From Climacium dendroides (lineage: Eukaryota > Streptophyta > Bryopsida > Hypnales > Climaciaceae): 64,000 nucleotides of DNA. The notes below the pieces were generated by a model. The model saw only the letters and a program-made list of their open reading frames with translations, was not told where the DNA came from and searched no databases. Shown here one piece after another: positions 23,031-36,500 of the stretch; the stretch's first letter is position 1, and every line of letters begins with the position of its first letter. Both the position numbers and the translations under genes were made by a program. The stretch is from NCBI GenBank assembly GCA_950106755.1, contig OX467091.1, positions 20,353,538-20,417,537 on the forward strand, read 5' to 3'.

Positions 23031-23198
23031 GCAGTTCTAGTATCCATCCACATTATTCATTCATCCAAATACCTGACACCGAATCTCATCCGATCACAAC
23101 AGACTTCATCCATACTTCCTTCTTCCTTTCAACCAACATCTTCCCGCATGCTCTGGTCGTCAAATTCACAAGCTTGTGGCATGAATTAGGGTCTGGAG
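23031..23198 (+). promoter_or_regulatory. SecA2 5' flank, duplicated upstream of the RUS gene
   Basis: This stretch ahead of the SecA2 start codon (from GGCAGTTCTAGTATCCATCC) is repeated at about 6785-6942. It presumably includes SecA2 promoter and 5' UTR sequence. No TATA box is obvious. The two copies differ by small insertions near 23095 and 23128. Confidence 0.5.
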
Positions 23199-26100
23199 AT
23201 GCCCATGGCAGGTTTGCAGACCCTGCGCCTGCTCGGCGTGGATAAGGCTTGCCCATCGCCCTATGTGACCTTGGGGACTGGATTCCGGACTTCTTCTTTT
23301 GGAACAGGTGAATTAGGGCCAAAGAGACTGGTGGTGGTGAAGCAAAAGAGGGTAGATAATTTGCAGAAACGGGGGAGTGTCGTGGTTCGGAATGCGCTCG
23401 CTGTGGAGACCAGTAGAGAGAATCATCCGTCCGCTTGGGAGAAGTTTCGTACAACCGTGAAAAATACGAACCAGACGTTGCAGAAGGTGGTGAAGCTGAA
23501 TCACTGGGTGGTCCGCGACTATGACAAGCTCGTCAATGCAGTCAATAGCTTGGAAAATCACATGCGGAGCTTATCCGATATTCAGCTGCGGGAAAGGACC
23601 ACCGAGTTCCAGGAGCGTCTTAAGAAAGGTGAGCTCGTCGCCTCCAAGATTTGGGTTGGCGGTGAAGTTTAATTCCCAGCAATTGCTTATACCTTCGTAG
23701 TCAAGAACAAATTGTATACCTCTGAGGTGCCTAGACGTAATGACCGCAATTTCAGTGTTGAGCACATTTTGAATTTTTCGCTTTTAAACTTTGATTGTTG
23801 CCTGATCAAAGAGGATTCTAACGCACTAGAGAATGCATTGTTTGGACACGACATGCACTAGTTATTGGGGTTCGAAATTATATTGTTACATGACCTAGAA
23901 CCGGCACACAAGTTCCGATGTTGAGGTGGTGTCCATTTTCAACTTCAATTTGTACTCATCGTAGGAGTTTTGGGTGTTTCATTTAGTTAGGTGTCACAAT
24001 TAGGTACTGTGACAATTAGGTACCTGTATCTTAATTTTACCTTCACTAATATTGTCATATTTGTTAATATGGCGAAATTGCAAGAAATTGGCACTTTCCT
24101 TAGAAGTCCGTTCGAAAAGTCAGCTCTACATGAGTCGTAGCTTTTACTACCAGTGCTAGCTTTTAGAGCTCTACATGATACATTTTGGCGCTTTGAAAGA
24201 TGCCATTGTAACGAATATCGGCATACTTTCAGGTGAGACACTGGACGACATCCAGGTCGAAGCATTTGCGGTGGTCCGGGAAGCAGCCAGACGCACGCTT
24301 GGAATGCGACACTTCGATGTCCAGGTAGCACCAAATCCTGTAATTTGACCAGTTTAGTGATCTTATTGGGACAGTGGGATCCAATATTTTACATACGTTC
24401 TTGCTCTCGTTTGGCTCTAGAAGCCACTCTCTTTTCTAGAAATGTTTCCCTGCCACCATCTAAAAATCAATTTCTGCCCTGCGGTTGGGGTTTAGGGTTT
24501 TGTGGTTAACCCTTCAGGACCTAGGGTTCGAAATTGGGCTTCATGTTTTTTTAAGCAGATTTGAATAGGCCATATGGGCATTTCGATTTTTCCAATTTTA
24601 TTCATGATTTGAAGAACATATGAAAATTTTTCCGATAAATTCGGCGATTTAAGATTTAGCCTCATCTATGATCTATTATTTTCACAATATGATCAAGTGA
24701 ATTGGTCGTTTTGAAACCATGAATCCTGGGGGACTAACTTTTGTTTCACGTTTCAGATAATAGGGGGAGCAGTGCTTCACAATGGCGCCATAGCTGAGAT
24801 GCGAACTGGAGAGGGGAAAACCCTAGTGTCGCCCTTAGCAGCTTACTTGAACGCCTTGACAGGGGAAGGCGTTCACGTAGTGACAGTAAATGACTATTTG
24901 GCGCAGCGGGATGGAGAATGGATGGGTCAAATCCATCGTTTCCTGGGGCTTTCTGTAGGCTTGATCCAATCAGGTCTCCAGCCTGCTGAGAGGAGGGCAG
25001 CTTATGCTTGTGACATCACATACTCCAACAACTCCGAGCTTGGCTTTGACTACCTTCGTGACAACATTAGTGACAAGGAGGAAGATCTCGTCATGCGGTG
25101 GCCGAAACCGTTCAACTTCGCCATTGTGGACGAGGTTGATTCTGTCTTGATTGACGAGGGTCGCAACCCGTTGCTCATCAGCACCCAGTCCAGCAAGGAT
25201 GCGGGGCGATATCCGGCTGCTGCGGAGGTGGCTTCGCTTCTCATCTCTGATTTCCATTACAAAGTCAACATTAAGGAGAAGAATGTGGACTTGACAGAGG
25301 AAGGCGTGGCCGCTGCCGAGCTTGCTCTTGATACTCACGATCTGTGGGACGACAAGGACCCCTGGGCCCGGTTCGTGATCACAGCGCTCAAGGCGAAGGA
25401 GTTTCACATCCGAGATGTACACTACATCGTTAAGGATGGTCAGATTCAGATCGTGGATGAGTTCACGGGACGTGTGGTGGAGAATCGGCGTTGGTCGGAG
25501 GGGATTCACCAGGCAGTGGAGGCCAAGGAGGGTCTGAACATTCAAGCCGATTCCATGACCGTGGCGCAAATCACGTACCAGTCTTTCTTCAAGCTTTACC
25601 CGAAGCTTTCTGGCATGACCGGCACTGCGAAAACTGAGGAAGCCGAATTTTTGAAGATGTTCAAGATGCCTGTTGTTGAAGTGCCGACCAATCTCCCCAA
25701 CATCCGGCAAGACCATCCCTTGCAGCTCTTCCCAACCACTCGTGGCAAATGGGACCGTGTGCGCGAGGAGGTTGCTTTGATGTATTCCCAGGGACGTCCC
25801 GTGTTGGTGGGAACCACGAGTGTGGAGCAATCTGAGCATCTTTCAGATCTTCTCCAAGAATGGGGCATCCCACATAACATCCTCAACGCCCGTCCAAAGT
25901 ATGCCGCCCGTGAAGCTGAGATCGTTGCACAGGCTGGCCGCAGGAACGCCATCACCATAGCAACGAACATGGCAGGGCGAGGAACTGACATCATTTTAGG
26001 TGGGAATCCCGAAATGTTAGCGAAAGAGATTGTGGAGGAGAGGCTTTTAGGTTTTCTCACATCCGATGCACCGAACGTTGACACAGATGGGGCACCTTTG

Positions 26101-27498
26101 TCGCAACTGGCGCTTTCCAAGATCAAGGTCGGCCCCATTACACAGGCGAAGCTAGCGAGGGCCAGCCTTGCTGCGAAGTACGCTTTGGGGATGAATGGGA
26201 AAGTATCAAACTATCGCCAGGCAAAGGAAACGGCTGCAGCTGCCTTTGAGCTCGCCAAGACTGAGAAGGAGGAGGATCTCATAGAGATGGCAACGGGAAA
26301 GGGCGCTGAGATTATAACACTGGGACCAACGATTGCTTTGGCTTATCTTTCGACGTTGCGGGAATGCGAGGTTCACTGCCGTAACGAAGGCGCAGAGGTC
26401 AAGCGTTTGGGAGGTCTCCATGTTATTGGAACGGCACTGCATGAGTCCCGGCGTATTGACAACCAGCTTCGGGGGCGAGCAGCTCGTCAAGGTGACCCCG
26501 GATCAACTCGGTTTATGATCAGTTTAGAAGACGAGATGTTCCGGAAATTCAACACGGAATGGGCGAACAGTATTGTGCTTCGACTGGGTTTGGAGGAGAA
26601 TGTTCCTCTCGAGTACGGCTCTTTGACCAAGCAGCTTTTATCTCTGCAGACGGCCGCTGAGCGGTACTACTTTGGTATTCGAAAGAGTCTTGTTGAGTTC
26701 GATGAGGTGCTGGAGGTTCAACGTAACCACGTTTACACTCTTCGGCAGTCCTTGTTGCTCGATGATCCTGATAGCAATCACCAACGCTTGTTGCAGTACA
26801 TGCAAGCAGTGGCGGATGAAATCGTCCTCTCAAATGTGCACCCGTCAAAGCCACCGAGCTCCTGGAAGCTTGATAGTGTACTGGAAGAGTTTCACGAATT
26901 TTGTTCTAAAACTTCTCCACAAAAAGGCTTTGACGGACAAACCCCGACGTCGGATGTGTTGACTGGTGTTACACCAGCTATGTTGGTGGAGGGACTAAGG
27001 CTGTGTGAGAAGGTAGATTCGGATTTTCTCAGGTTACCAGGCCTGCCCATGCCTGTTGAAGGACACAGGAACCTTCGGTTTAAAGCGGGCTCAATTAAAC
27101 GGTGGATGGACATCATTTCAGATCCAGCAGCTGCAAGGGGTAAATATGACCGTGAAGCACAGTTGCTGCGGAAATACCTGGGGGATTTAATCATTGGCAT
27201 GTTTGAGGAAAAACTCAAGGGAACCTTGGTGCCTCACTACCAGATTGAGCAAGTAGAGAGAGCTGTGGCACTCAATGCTCTTGATCGTTATTGGCGAGAC
27301 CATCTTGTGAACATGAATCGACTCCGAGCTGCTGTCAACGTTCGCTGCTTTGGCCACATGAATCCGCTTGAAGAATACAAGATTGATGGCTGCCGCTTTT
27401 TTATTGCTATGCTCAGTGCTGCTCGCCGTCTTACTGTGGAGTCATTGTTGCAGCCTTGGATTCTTGGAGACCGACCAGAGAATACCGATTTTGCCTGA
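23199..27498 (+). CDS. SECA2: Chloroplast-type protein translocase SecA2, 3 exons
   Basis: ATPase motor that drives proteins through a Sec translocon in plastids (SECA2 works with SCY2 at the inner envelope). Exons 23199-23628, 24233-24324 and 24757-27498 total 3264 nt, giving 1087 aa, near the usual SECA2 length. Residues 1-70 look like a transit peptide (Ser/Arg-rich, few acidic). The SecA start is [20 protein letters not shown]. Walker A is GEGKT (about 192-196), Walker B/DEAD is DEVD (about 299-302). The second nucleotide-binding fold has [27 protein letters not shown] and [18 protein letters not shown]; helical scaffold and wing domains follow. No zinc-binding C-terminal tail is present, as is usual for plant forms. 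All catalytic motifs are intact, so this is the working copy of the one truncated at 6784-7881. Confidence 0.95.
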
Positions 27499-28349
27499 TC
27501 CTTTCCGACCGTGGAAAATCGAAATCAGCTATGGGTAACGGACTTTGCGCAGCATTTCAACCCCAACCGTACTTCCTCGAGCGTATTAAAACTAACCATG
27601 GTACGTGACGTCATTTTGCATGCAAACTTCTGGTTCCGTGTTGATGACCTCGCGATATTCGTTGCTTGTTTGCATGGGGAGTTGTGTTGATTTTTGGATG
27701 TGGTGTTTGATCTTCAGTGCAGAACAATGTGAACATTTCTCGTGGAAACAGAAGCTCTTGTGAAAGCTGCACCTGTGCGTTACCCTTTGAAATTCTGGTG
27801 CGCTGGGATAATGTGAAGTTTCAATGTAAAAACTTAATGCGAATTCTGTCTCGGTTGTGAAATGAACTGGCATTAGTGTGCTTAAAAGCACGTAATCATC
27901 AGTTTGAGTGAGGTAATGGAAAACTTCTGCACAATAGTGTTGGAACTCGATAACAGTTGAAACAAGAATGCCCTTACAGTCGTCAAACTGTCAAGGTTGC
28001 ATTACCAAGCAGGTGAATAGGCGGACTGGGCTTTATGACAGTGGAGCCTTATGATTAGAATCCTTTTTTACGGCCTTGAGCCCTACTGTTAGCCTCCCTT
28101 CAATTTATTTATTTATTGAACTATTGTCTTCAGAAATTCTGAAAAATTAAATAGAACTTGTCTCTGCTTTTGCAAATATCTTTTGCCAGATAATCCCGCT
28201 GCATTTGACTGAAAAACCAATTAGAAAGGACCAAGAATCGTTATGTTATTGGTCTATATTTAATCCCTAAACTCCGTGGAGCCCAAAATGGGTTTGGAGT
28301 GAATAGGAGCTTTATGTTTTTATTAAAGGTTTGAATTTCGAGCGTCAAA
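27499..28349. other. SecA2 3' flank, no further gene seen
   Basis: Mixed composition for about 400 bases (probable 3' UTR and polyadenylation region), then AT-rich. A 99-codon minus-strand frame at 27592-27891 has no recognisable similarity. Confidence 0.45.
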
Positions 28350-29112
28350 ATGCAGTTCCATACAAGGTCATTGTGGTCAGAATGAGGAATTTGACATCAT
28401 CTTGTTGCTGAAATTTTTCAATTTTTTTCCCACATTAGTACACGTGTAAGAAACAGCAAGTGCAATTGAAATTATATATGTATATATATATATATATTTT
28501 GACAAAGTATGAAAATGCTAGGAATTCTTTGAACAATTGAAATTATATTTTTTTTGACAAAGTATGAATTTGCTAGGAATTTTTTGAAGTGTTCAGTGCA
28601 TCATGGTCCAAAAGTCTGTAGACTACCCCATAACCAACAAAATCTAAATCCATAGTGTTCATCTTACTACTTGATGCAGTCACAATATTTTCTATCATAG
28701 AAGGCCTAAAAAGTCAATTTTTACAATGAATTTTACATTGAAAAGTTAGAAGTTCCTAATGAGGTCATTGTTCACTCCATTATTGTCATGTAAGACATGC
28801 ATTGTGGCCCACATCTCACATATTGAAAAAACCTACAATGGGGTCATTTCCCAACAAAATCTGAATCCATAGTGTTCATCTTACTACTTGATGCAGTCAC
28901 AATATTTTCTATCATAGAAGGCCTAAAAAGTCAATTTTTACAATGAATTTCACATTGAAAAGTTAGAAGTTCCTAATGAGGTCATTGTTCACTCCATTAT
29001 TGTCATGTAAGACATGTATTGTGGCCCACATCTCACATATTGAAAAAACCTACAATGGGGTCATTTCCTAGGTGACTGCAATGGGTCATTTGATTGCAAT
29101 GGGCTATTTTAC
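28350..29112. mobile_element. MITE-like element, family D, copy 2, with a 217-bp internal tandem duplication
   Basis: Inverse-oriented relative of 19408-19864: it opens with GGTCATTGTGGTCAGAATGA and closes with CAATGGGCTATTTTACTG. Inside, a 217-base unit beginning CCAACAAAATCT is repeated in tandem (28634 and 28851) with only a few differences. Noncoding, with a short TA microsatellite near 28485. Confidence 0.65.
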
Positions 29113-30212
29113 TGTACTCTTCAGATTGAACATTTTTGAAATAAGATCAATATGGTCAGAAATCATAAAATGGGTCAAGACTTTAATTTTTAGTATAAAT
29201 AATATAAATAATAAATATATAAGATTAATGAATAAAGAAAGAGTTGGTGTAAAGCAGTGTTTTTCTTTGGGACCTGTGTCCCCCCCTGTTGTCCTCATTA
29301 CAAAGGCCAGTTTTTGGAGGGACGAAGCCAGAGAGGTCAGATTTTTGACAATGTGGCGAAATTTCGCCAGAAAAAATAACATTGGTGTAAAGTCTTCAAA
29401 TACTTTTGGGATTTTGCACTTTTGAAGCCCACATATTCAAATTTCAATGGATGAATGCAAACATGTTTCAAACACAAAAATCCTTGGTATTTACATCTTC
29501 TAAATAGTGTGTTTGCAACAATTTAGGGCTAGGAAAATTTCTCTCTAAAAGCTATATTTAAAAGAAAATGATGGAAATACCAAGGAAATGGATATTTTGA
29601 TGTTTGTTTTTTAGGAAATGGTAAAAATATTCAAAAAAATGAAATAAAAATTGGTCATTTTTTCTAACTTGAAGGTTTTCCTTCTCAACTATTTGCATTT
29701 TTGGAAAAAAAATTGTATTCTTTGTACTTGTACAAATATAGTACACCTTGAGCACATGTAAAAAAGCGAGTCTTTGTTATTTTTAGAAAATCTCTTTATA
29801 GATTTGTGTAGCTTAAGTAGAAATCCTCATATTCAAATTTTGACCTTCAAATCCACATTTTTGGGTCAAAATAGTATTGAAATCTTCTTATTGGTAAAAA
29901 TAGACATCCAATTGAGATTGTTTAAAAATAGTAAAATAATATTTAAAAAGTTAAAATAATTATTCATTATCTATAATTATTACTTATACCTTCATTTCAA
30001 ATTTCATATAAAACTAACATACAATGTAGAATTTATGAGCAAAAAAAACATCCATTCAAGGCTAAGGAGATTAGTAAAAAGAAAGGATTTGCAATCACCC
30101 TATCCTAATCAATCAAATTTAACTTAATACTAATACCAATATCTACAATTTTTATTACTATTACTATCCAAAAGTAGTGGATTCACCTCTTAAAAATTTC
30201 AAAAAGCTACAA
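29113..30212. other. AT-rich intergenic desert, no gene seen
   Basis: Only low-complexity short frames; nothing resembling a conserved protein or RNA. Confidence 0.5.
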
Positions 30213-30463
30213 GTTTAACCCCTAAAGTCCAAAAGTCCCTATGGGGGATTCTTGAATTTGTCACTTTAAATGCAAATATCTTGCAATCTAGAAGGTCAAA
30301 GTTCTTGAAATTTTTTCCACACATTCTTATACTAGTGTTGTACAAGAGATTACAATTAGATGTATAAAAAAAAATCTTTAAAGTTTTTTGCTTTTTGCAA
30401 TAGAAATGATAGTTTTGAGTGGATTTTGATGGGAAAAAGGCCTTGACACTTTAGGGGTTAAAC
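30213..30463. mobile_element. MITE-like element, family C, copy 1
   Basis: About 251 bases with good inverted ends: GTTTAACCCCTAAAGTC on the left, GACACTTTAGGGGTTAAAC on the right. The interior is noncoding and matches 55671-56140 in opposite orientation (for example AATATCTTGCAATCTAGAAG). Confidence 0.7.
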
Positions 30464-33400
30464 TCTGTATTTCTCACAATCTATGTTGAACTTCAATCTT
30501 GTATGTTACGTCACATTTAGGACATTTATAATCTACCTCACACACAAATTTGACATTCAAGTAATCTATTTAAATGAATATTAGAAGAATCCTCCAAAGT
30601 ACACTCTTCAATATATTTCTAGAATCAAGAGTATAAATTGATCGACATTATGTATGAATAAGAGAAAAACCAAGGTAGCTTTGTATGGAAAAATAGGGAT
30701 TATTTTAAGGATCCTTGACTTATTATAATATTTATACTACAAGGTTCCATAATGGTAACAATATAATCATTTTGTTTGCTTTTCTTTTCTATTCCTTAGA
30801 TTTCTTCTCATGCTTTCTCATAGATTTTTTCTCATTCATAAGTTGAGCTTCCACTAAAACTTCTTCTTCATTGTCAAAATTCTCTTAGACATTGGTTTTT
30901 GATTAGCCATTGTTGTTGCTTTCTCAAATTCCCCTTTGACCAAAGTATATATGCTTCTCTACTCCAAATACCAAAGGTATGCCCAAAGCTTTGATGTTGC
31001 AAACTCACATATCTGAATCAAAATGAATATGCAAGACCAAAAAGATGTTGGCATTACACTTTTTGCTATACCATTTTTTAAAGTTTGAAGACAACTCATG
31101 AATTATATATGTACTTGAGAGCCTAATTGAAATTGAAACTTGGTTTGATGTGAGTTTATCAATCAAGTACGAAGGCAAGTGTTGAAGAAGGCTATCATTT
31201 GAATACAACATGGACATGAAAATCAAGGATACCATAAACCATAGAAAATTACTTTGGATTTGTATCATTAGCTCAAGAAGAATGTAGTTTTGTAAGAAGC
31301 TAGGGTCAATATGAAGCTAGAGTAGTTGAAACAATAAAGTCATTAAAGTGAAGTGTTCTTGGTACAACAAGAAAAAATTAAATTTTAATGAACTTTAAAA
31401 GGATGTCATACCGATACATGAAGTGTTGCAGACACTATCTTGTCCAAAAGATGGAACACTTCGAGAGTAATAGGAATTGTTGTTGATGAAAGAGTTTCCA
31501 AGAGTATAATCTCATAGCACTTGATATAGTTTCCAATCTTGTGTAGCTAATCATCATTAACTTGAATATAGCTTAATCCATGTTATGATTGTTTTTTCTA
31601 GTTGCAACAACAAAACAAATAGAGAATTATAATATGATAGATGGTATTTAAAGAAAATGTTACACTAAGTTTGTAATGAACTTGAGTGCATATGAAAAAA
31701 ATTAGAAAAGAATTTTAAAAAAATTTAATTAAAAAAAATATTTTTCTTCAACTATGAATGAATTTTTAGCACTAATTTGTAAGAATGAATATAATTTCTT
31801 ATTGCAGTTGTATTTTATAGAGCATCACAACGTGACCAAAAAAACATTCTTTCTTGGTTTATTATTATATTATTAAAATTACAAAGTCTTGAATACAAAT
31901 GGGTACCAACACCAAAATATAGAAATAACAAGAAATAAACATTTTTATAAAGACCATAATTCACAACAAAGTGTTAAAATTTAGAAATAGTCAGCTTGTG
32001 ATTGCATTTATGGAGTTCATGTAGCTTAAAAATATTGCTAACTAGATCATGAACAATGATGCCCATCAAAAATATCTTAAATAGTGCATATTGACTACCA
32101 CTTTCAACATCCAATTGATGTCACTAAGATAATGTTTGGCTAGGGTATAGGAAATCATGTATGGAATATTGTGAATTCTACATCTATATATGGAACTCTA
32201 TTACTAGGTGTCACAAAAGGCACAAAATTTGAAATCTTAAAACTTTCAAGATCATATTTGAACTTCTAAAGTATATATGAAAATTGATTCATTAAAGAAA
32301 GTGTATTAAGTTTTCATTCTTTGAAGGAGTAGGGATAGTAATCCCAAAGACAGATTATTTTCTTCAAAATTGAGACCATCTATTAAGCCAATATGTACAT
32401 TCTCAATATTATTGGCCTTTTGAGTAGGTTAGTACTAAGGTTTTAGAAGTTTTGGTAAACTCAAGTATAGGGTTCCATTTAGGTTTGACAAATATAAAAT
32501 ATAAACCTCCAAAAGTAAAATAAGGTAAAGTCTTTTGCGTGGTTTAGTACTATGGGTTTCAGAAATTTTGGTAAGCTCAAGTATAGGGCTTCATTTAGAT
32601 TGGATAAATATAAAATATAAACTTCCAAAAGTAAAATAAGATAAAAATTCTACAAAACATATTGCTTGTAGCCCCTAAAAACTAAACTTTAATTCACATG
32701 ATTACTAAAAATGCACAAAATATCCTTTGTTAATGAATTTGGTAATGAACAAAAAAGCAAGACTTCACTATGAGGAATAACATGATGAGCCTCTACTTTC
32801 ACATTACTTGTGATAACCTCAATGTTGGATGGATGGATCTTGGTCTACTATGCTCATTGATCACAGGTTTAAAAAGAAGAGCTCTTTAGTTCTAAAGCAT
32901 TCTTACCTTTTAGAAAAGAACATGCCTCTCTCTATCCAATGGACTAGCCTTTTATCTTAAAATATCTTCTATTGAGATTTATGATTCTCTCAATAATTTT
33001 TTCAAGACAGTTTTAAGCATGGGGAAACACATGATGCTATCAGAAGTCATCATCTTATGATTGGGAAGTCACCATTGTTCAAACATAAGGTGGGCACTTC
33101 CAAATGCGCCACTGACCCCCAAACCACCACCATCATTCTCTCTACATTCTCCCTATATGGAAAAAACAATTTTAGAACCTCTAACCCCTCCCAAAAAATT
33201 TGACCCTTCATAACTCTTGCATACAATATCCAAATGCCACATTCTTTGGTGCGTCGGAACCACCTTTCACTTGCCAACAAGAAAATATGAAAATAGGGCA
33301 AATCTAATAATAGAAGATACTACACACATAAGATGAAAAAAGTGTGGCAATTTTTGGGTGCCCACCTCAGCAGAAATCCCGTTCATAAAACAGATTCAAC

Positions 33401-33572
33401 TGATAGCATTTAGCCATTCTGTAATATACAATTTAATGCACATTCAAGTTGAACAAATTCTACAAAGCTCAGAAAATGCTTCAGAAATGTTAAGCTTAGT
33501 CTAGTCCCTAAATATTTGGTTGCTGGCTCAAGATATAACCTAGTTTACTATAGTAAGTGAGCAGTTACCAAG
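30464..33572. other. AT-rich desert with a 116-bp tandem duplication, no gene seen
   Basis: About 3 kb of AT-rich DNA. Around 32430-32650 a unit with CTCAAGTATAGGG and CCAAAAGTAAAATAAG occurs twice at a 116-base spacing, with moderate divergence. A more GC-rich patch at 33050-33300 has an 83-codon minus frame of no known family. The last bases lie downstream of the aquaporin stop codon. Confidence 0.45.
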
Positions 33573-36500
33573 TCATTCATAGAGGCTTTTGAATTTGAAG
33601 GACCCTGCTTTCAATACAACGGAGTGGTACAGCGCTGCGATGGATGCTCCCAGCATTGGCCCTACCCAAAAAATCCACTGCACAAGGACACAAGAATAAT
33701 GTCCCACCCGGGGTTAGATCATTGGTAACTGGTGGAATTGGAGAAAAAAATTGGTTGCAATTTGAAAACATTGGGAAAAAAATCGGTGAAAAAAACAATG
33801 AAATTTCTATTTAGAGTAAAAAATAGAGGAAGAAACAAACTTGGGTACTTGAATAATGAAGAAACAGTTCGATATGGGAATTTAAGGAAATTAGCTAGTA
33901 AAACTCAAAAAAAATCCTTCATGTTGATATGATCACCACTTACATTATTCTATAGACTTAAATTACTCTACTTACCAAGTGTGGAGTAGCCCACTTGCCA
34001 AGTTATAAACTTGCATTTGGGTTGATGACTATTCCACCAATGGAAGCTTTTAATAGGGTTTTTTTTGGCTATGAGGGTCAATGAATGGCAATAAAAATAA
34101 AAAAGGAGCTTGAATTGACACTTAATTGGACGTAATTGCACTCTTGTATTGCTGAACTAGAAAACCATGTGTGAACAATGGGTTTTCATGTTGGAATAGA
34201 TGGTGAATTCTTTTCAATGTTCTCACCTTTTCGTTGAACAAATTAGTTAGAAGATGGAGTTTTAAAGAACCTACCACGTTTGCCCCTTCTTGTTAGTCCT
34301 CCCAATTTTAATGTTGGAAGAACTCAATGTAAAACATTTTGATTGCTAAACTACTTAAAGACCCATTGATATAATGTAACAATCGATGCTTACCAAATAC
34401 CAACAACTAGGACTTAAGAATCTAGTACAACAGACATATTGATTACTAGAACTTTCACCACCTAACCTGTAAATCTAGTTTCAGATTTTGATTATTGATA
34501 AAAAAAGAAAAATGAATTTGAACATGAGTTCACACAACTTGTATCCCTACAACGCAAACATCAAAGCTGCTTCCAATCGGAAATATATCATTATAATGTT
34601 TAACAGATTCTCCAACCTTCGAAGTGATCCATCACACTCAGTCGTCCTCTCTAGAAATCCGCATGGACACAGACTGCAATGTTCAATTGAATCCCAAGGA
34701 AATGGTAGCATTCATAGCAATGACAATGAATCGAAGTGACGTGCTTTGGTTGATCAGGAGTCAGGCAGACACTGTCTCGCTTACATGTTGGTTCCATCTT
34801 CCGTTGTGAGGGTTGGCCACTGCAGCTCCTAAGCTTCGAGCTGGGTTGATTCCTGTTCCAGTGATCGGAATGGTGGCCAGGTGAACCACCATCACTGCAA
34901 ATCCAATGGGGAGGGGCGCCAACACCTGGCACACAACATCAATTCAATTGAACTCAACACAATTAATTCACGTTACTTTAATTTGCTTATCCATCCATCC
35001 GACACAATCTCCGTGATTTAGTATGATTCACATTGCGCTCTGGACTGAGGGTCATAGATTATAACGGCTTGATCTGAGCAACAAACCAAAGTTAGGGTGC
35101 GACAGTTGCCTTCAAACTCAACATTAAGGCCTCAAAATGTACGAGTAGAGGAAGGTATTCCCTGCCACCTTTATTCGACACTAATTAAATTGAAAGAGAA
35201 TTCCAAGGCATTATTTGGACACTGTACGTATGAATTCATAACTTATGGATTTTAAAGTTGATTGTCTCTGGGTGTACGAAAAAACAGAAATAGACTCTCA
35301 CACTCTCATGTTTTGATTTTCGTACGTCTTCTGTAATCAATATCTAGTCTTTTGTGACGCATTTTGGTCCAAATGCACGTAAATGTTGCATTTTGGACAG
35401 TGTTGATTACGGGTTACATGCTATTAACAGTTCAACAAGAAGAGCAGAGAAATCAAAAGTCATAACCACTCGGGCCCCTTTCCAATTTCAATTCAAACAC
35501 TGATAGTTTCCCAAGAGTTCTCTTAGAACTTCACCATCAAATCACCCAAAACCATACCATCCCTATCGAGATTACGCTCAGTAAGGTACCTCGATCAATC
35601 TGAACGTTATACTTGCTGCATAAACTTCAACATTGCCCACAACAGAATTCCGACATAATCTGACTTACAGGGATGCGCGAGTCAAGGGTACCGGCCTCAA
35701 TCGATCTGAACATCATACTTGCTGCATAACTTTCAGCATTTCCAACTGTGACAAAGTTTCTGATCGATCAATCTGACTTACAGGGACGTGCGAGTCGCGA
35801 GCATTGCGCTCGGGATCGGTTGCAGACAGCACCGTGAAGAGCAGCACAAACGTGCCCATGATCTCTGCAGCGAGCGCTTGTCGCACAGTGTGACCATTTT
35901 GCACGCCGTTCACGGCGCTCTTGCCGAACGTTTGAAACTCCTCGTCTCCTTGGACGCCGCGGGCGATGGCGGCGCCCACCATGGCGCCCAAGCACTGCGC
36001 TACCATGTAGAGGAGAGCTCGAGTGACGGTCAGTTTGCGTGCGACCAGGAGACCGAACGTCACCGCCGGGTTGATGTGACCACCTGCAGGAGCCAAATTT
36101 ATCAATCAGTGGAGAAATTTATCAGTTCACAGCTAGCATTACGTAGTTACGCAAATTGAGCTCGATCGTACAATTCTATTGTTTACATCACACAGTCAAG
36201 TAATGTTGATCAAATTTAATGAATTGACGATATTCCATGTGCCGTTTTGACATTTGCATGACCTTTCTGAGCCGTCAGGTCAATGTTAATTGAGATGCAA
36301 ATTGCATTTCATCCACAACATTAGTTATGCAATGCTACGTACGGGAAGGATTTCCACCGTCATTCCCCTCCCGGCTGTCTAAATGATGTAGATTTCTTTC
36401 TTACTTGATGCTCCACTGTGTCATTTTAACGGAATAGCGACACATTAAAGAATTGAAGTTAAATGAAATTTGACATTATCAGAAAATGGTCACGTTCATT

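Noticed and set aside
24970..25839. 289-codon open frame on the minus strand
   Set aside because: It is exactly antisense to the conserved SecA2 exon 3; its sequence is a shadow of GC-rich codon use and resembles no protein.
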